64,000 nucleotides of DNA from Sinohyriopsis cumingii. Lineage: Eukaryota > Mollusca > Bivalvia > Unionida > Unionidae. The stretch lies in assembly GCA_028554795.2 (NCBI GenBank), contig CM068827.1:140305751-140369750 (forward strand). The letters are read 5' to 3'. Below the pieces are notes generated by a model, which saw only the letters and a program-made list of their open reading frames with translations, ran no database searches and was not told where the DNA came from. Position numbers and translations under genes: made by a program. The stretch's first letter is position 1. Each line of letters opens with the position of its first letter. Below are positions 60,255 to 64,000 of the stretch, one piece after another.

Positions 60255-60600
60255 TTGCTAAATATTTTTCTGCAATAGCACTCATGTGCACACGTGTCAA
60301 GATAAACATGTCGGATTAGTTAATTGGTTAAAAAAAAATACCATACCTGACATACTATGACATTTGATGATCTAGAGCAGTCAACGTGGACAGTGCAAAA
60401 AAATTTCTCTTGCATATCAAATTACTGGTAAAACAATAAAAGAATTTACTGTTATTATTGACTAGGCAATATGATCTCGTCACATTGTTAGAATGCATGT
60501 AATGAATTTTCACATGTTGTGACAGCACTAACGAGGTGAAGAAAAACAACAAGCAATTACTGGTCAAAAACGACAAGAACGGTAAAACAAAAATCTACTT
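60255..60600. repeat. Duplicated segment, CpG-retaining copy
   Basis: Matches 63573-63970 in the same orientation: ctaaatatttttctgcaa near the start, ttagttaattggttaaaa, cacatgttgtgacagcacta and more. This copy keeps CpGs where the other has TpG or CpA. Confidence 0.85.
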
Positions 60601-62570
60601 TGAAACTTCCGTTCTGCAACTCCAACATTCTAAGGTACTGTAATGTTTATGCTCTGCTTAATGTCCAAAATCATTAACCAAGTCGGATGTTGTCCACGAC
60701 TCGAAATGAGCTCGTCTGAAACTGCACATTGTAATTAATTATATCTGATAGCAACATTATTATAATAAAAAATGAGTTTATCAAAATATTGTTTTACAGC
60801 TTCACCAGCTACAGAGTCATGCCAACGATTTGTTATTGTTTTTGGATTTTTTTTCTTGTACATGGATTTTGAGCGTTGCGGCAGTAGCCACTAAGATGTT
60901 TCAGCTAGCCACGTGACGATGGTGTGACGACCAAGTACATGTACTTGTTTGCGTCCCAGCGGCCGATTGCATACATTTTGGAAATGATTTCTCTTTTTAG
61001 TGAACAATTAGAAACTAACAAGAAAATTCCTTGTTTTGGGGGCAATTTATCAAGTACGTATACCTTTCAGCGGCTGACCATTTACATACTTTTGTGTGGG
61101 GTGGGGTGGCCTAGTATGTTGTTTACAAACAAGATAACTACTATTATTATTATTATTTTACCTCAACATAATTTATTTTGTTTCATTAAAGTATTGGACG
61201 TCATTGCGTCTTTACTTATACAAATCAGAGTAAGATTAATAGTTTTTCATCCTATTTGACAGCTGGAAATAAAAAAAACTGGAATGGATCCCACATCCCA
61301 CCCGCAAACAATTATTTCATTTCTGAACATTATAAAATTTGTTTCTATTGTCACATAGTTGAATCACTGAATAACTGGTGTGGTAGAATCTTAAATCCAA
61401 CCACCAGAAGGGTTTGGTTATATTTAATGACATACCGGCAGTGCCTCATTTAAGCGTACATACATGCAAACGTACTTGTGTATTTCAGTATTATATTAAA
61501 GTTACATCATTACTAACAACATCAAATAAACAAACAACCTGCTAAACATACAATTACACACACTTTCCGTTTAAGATAGTTCAGTTAATTGATGAACATG
61601 GCTCATACTTCTTGAATGGATTATAATCGCCTGCACTCCAATTAGATGATCGGGTAATTGACTTAGCTTGACACGTTATATTACTCAGGAAATTGGAAGA
61701 AAAACAGACATGGATAACTGACGAACCATAAAAGGTACAATTATGCACATCCTGAAAGATGGTAATTTGACAAAATGCGTGGTTTTAAAAAGGAAAACAA
61801 TTTAATGGCAATTTATATTCATTCATTCATTCTCAAAGAAATTCTGCATTCTATAAGGCAATTCCCTAAACTAGATCCATATTTTTTCACTTCTTGTACT
61901 CTTTGTACATTCTTGTACATAAACAGGTGATTTATTGTTCTGAGAAGCATTTTTAATGGCTCAAGTACCACTATAAATATGTGGTGTGTGGCACAATAAC
62001 TTGTATAATTCATTTAAGACGTGGGTATCACTTTGAATGCAATTTTTTTTATTGTCTATGAAATGTGTTTACATGGCAGATGAAACCAATTCTGTTTGAT
62101 GGTATATTCAACACCATTATGTTTTTGCATTAGTCATATTTCATAGCATTGTCAATCAGATGTGTTTGCCACCTAATGATGGTCTGTCCACCGCAGTGCC
62201 TACAACCACGTGTACACTTATTCATGATAACCATCAGTCAATAATTTTGATAAAAGTTGAAAAATCACAAGTGATAATTTCAAAGAACTCACCAAACTGA
62301 TTTACAGGAAATTATTTTATCACTCTTATCTTTTATACAATTGAAAATTTATGGACATTCAACAAAGCATTTGGTGTGTGTGTGTGTGTTCTGGTGGAGA
62401 CTGAAAAACCTTTCATACACCGTTTATACCAAAAAAGAAATAAAGTTATAAACCTTTCAATGCAACGTAAGATTTGGAGTAAAAAGCTAATCAGTTTTTG
62501 TGGGTGAGGAATAAATTTAAAGATACAAGAAAGCATTTGGAATAAGGTATGCCAGGTGTTAAAATTATCG
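60601..62570. other. Upstream sequence, CpG-richer part
   Basis: No gene is supported. CpGs cluster around 60680-61100 (cagcggccgattgc, ccacgtgacgatgg). A short (ATT)n lies near 61140 and a (GT)n at 62374-62389. Confidence 0.4.
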
Positions 62571-62582
62571 GGGGGGGGGGGG

Positions 62583-62862
62583 TTAGAATGGGTAGATTTT
62601 TAATGTAGCTATTAACAATTAAGTCATATTGCTACAATGTCTGCAATGTGGCAGTTTATACAGTGATGTCTAGCACTGAAGCATCATGTCACAGACATGT
62701 GGTATCATGTCCCACTCACATTATCCTGACACCAGGCTGACCTGTCATACCACTAACTTCTTATTGCTGAGTGCTAAATGAGGCAACTGTACCATTTTTA
62801 TAAGTCTTTGGTATGACTCGGCCGGGACTCAAACCCATGACTTCCAGCATCAGTGACTGTAA
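62583..62862 (-). mobile_element. SINE-B copy 6
   Basis: Plus strand: gatttttaatgtagctatta, body with cattatcctgacaccaggct, then ttggtatgactcggccggga and a degraded inverted head. A G run (62570-62582) replaces the usual (GT)n tail. Confidence 0.8.
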
Positions 62863-63294
62863 CCAGGTAAGTCAGATAAGAAATCTATAAACGTTTCATG
62901 TTTAACTAGATAATTTTGCTGATTCCCAGAAAAATGAAGAAAAGATATAACTGAAAAATGTGTTCATGGAACACATACAACACCACACTGACCCTAGCAT
63001 GGTCTTAAAGGCCAAAAATAACATTATACACTCAATGCACATTTGCAAGGGGTATAATAAAAATGTATCCCACAATAATAATGCTTGTATATGAATATAC
63101 TATTACTATATAAGTTTAAACATTGTAACTACATTTAAAATCGACATCATTCACAACATTTCTTAGAGATTATTGGATCAATAGAATTTAAAGTATTCCT
63201 GTGCACAAAGAGATTCTGAGAGTTTGACAAATACCTACAATTAGTACTGATTATGAAGAGCACCATGAACTAGTTGGCTATGTAGACAAACTGA

Positions 63295-63560
63295 AATAAT
63301 TAAGCAGAAACTGCATTTCCTCTTTTAGTCAGTGAACTTGGCCTTTAACCTCTTGACCCCAAAATGCAATAGGCTTCTTCCTACCATACCTTCAGGTCAA
63401 CCACATTTTCTGGTCCAAATCAAGAAATGTTGTATGAAGAAAAAAAATTCCTTCTATTTGACCCTTTGACCCCCAAACCGGGTCTTTATTCCTATCACAA
63501 GTGACTTGAATCCTTCTACCTATCATGCACACATAGCAGAAATAGGTACGTAGTGAATAT
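63295..63560. repeat. Isolated unit(s) of the approximately 141-bp array family
   Basis: gcagaaactgcatttcctct, tttagtcagtgaacttggcc, cttgaccccaaaatgcaata and later tttgacccccaaa parallel the array at 52870-53765. Confidence 0.55.
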
Positions 63561-63572
63561 TTGTTAAGAAGC

Positions 63573-63970
63573 CTGCTAAATATTTTTCTGCAAGAGCACT
63601 CATCTGTACATATATCAAGATAAGCATTAAGTTGTCAGATTAGTTAATTGGTTAAAAAATACCATACTTGACATAATTTGAAATCTGATGATGTAAAGTG
63701 ATCAATGCAGACAATAATAAAACATTTTCTTACATAGCTAGAGCACTCAACTGTCTAGTCCATGCTATTTAACACCGTCTGGCAAAATTTAATGGTTTAA
63801 AGAATATATTAAAGTACAGGAAAACCAATGAAAGAATCTACTTGTATTATTGACAAAGCAATACAATCTCATTACATTGTTAAAAAGTATGCAATGAATT
63901 CTCACATGTTGTGACAGCACTAACAAGGTGGACAAAATCAAGCATGGATCTTGGTCAGTAAAGAAACTGA
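63573..63970. repeat. Duplicated segment, CpG-depleted copy
   Basis: Second copy of 60255-60600, with about 90 bp of extra sequence in the middle (63735-63830). Nearly every CpG of the other copy reads TG or CA here. Confidence 0.85.
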
Positions 63971-64000
63971 AGGTAAATAAACCGATCTGAGACATTTTTG

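Noticed and set aside
1-64000. LTR retroelement, endogenous virus, Polinton or LINE coding remains
   Set aside because: No reverse transcriptase, integrase, capsid or polymerase motif, and no long terminal direct repeats, were recognised in either strand.

Overview
The window looks like a stretch of an AT-rich invertebrate genome, most likely a marine mollusc or another lophotrochozoan. The clues are a Prickle gene with long introns, tRNA-derived SINEs whose bodies resemble domains common in mollusc genomes, many mollusc-style degenerate tandem arrays (gaccttgaccccaaaa-type and ggggccataactc-type), and abundant MITEs. The species cannot be named from the sequence alone.

Only one gene is supported: the planar-cell-polarity gene prickle, on the minus strand, with its 5' end beyond position 64000. 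Four coding exons are visible: 56373-56553 (Cys-rich motif and start of PET), 7250-7501 (rest of PET, first Cys pair of LIM1), 6395-6598 (LIM1 and first Cys pair of LIM2), and 2942-4381 (rest of LIM2, LIM3, low-complexity tail, C-terminal CaaX motif CILS). They join in frame to 691 residues with canonical splice sites. The first visible exon starts in phase 2 inside a conserved Cys-rich segment, so at least one coding exon lies upstream. Positions 1-2941 are the 3' UTR and downstream sequence.

The rest is intron, dominated by the 48.9-kb intron 7502-56372 that splits the PET domain. It is packed with non-autonomous elements. (1) A MITE-like family of about 200 bp (ten or more copies, 9.7-52.6 kb) has terminal inverted repeats and two internal hairpins that are themselves related. 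(2) SINE-A has a Ser/Leu-type tRNA-like head and a (CAA)n tail; several copies have perfect target-site duplications, and one is a composite that carries the 5' flank of another copy in the window. (3) SINE-B has a (CA)n tail and includes one copy nested in another. (4) SINE-C is older. (5) There is a 915-bp Mutator-like element with a 9-bp TSD and reiterated terminal repeats. (6) There are two TTAA-flanked elements and one TA-flanked MITE.

Tandem DNA is also heavy: minisatellites with 21, 22, 27, 28, 40, 51, 54/55, 55/56 and 70-bp units (three unrelated ones abut at 29.5-31.56 kb), (AC)n, (TA)n, (GA)n and (GATA)n microsatellites, and at least five degenerate arrays that all have a period near 140 bp. 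The 56.6-64 kb end belongs to the next upstream intron or 5' region. It contains a CpG-richer stretch (about 59.0-61.8 kb) and a duplicated 350-400 bp segment. No LTR element, endogenous virus, LINE coding region, RNA gene or second protein-coding gene was recognised.
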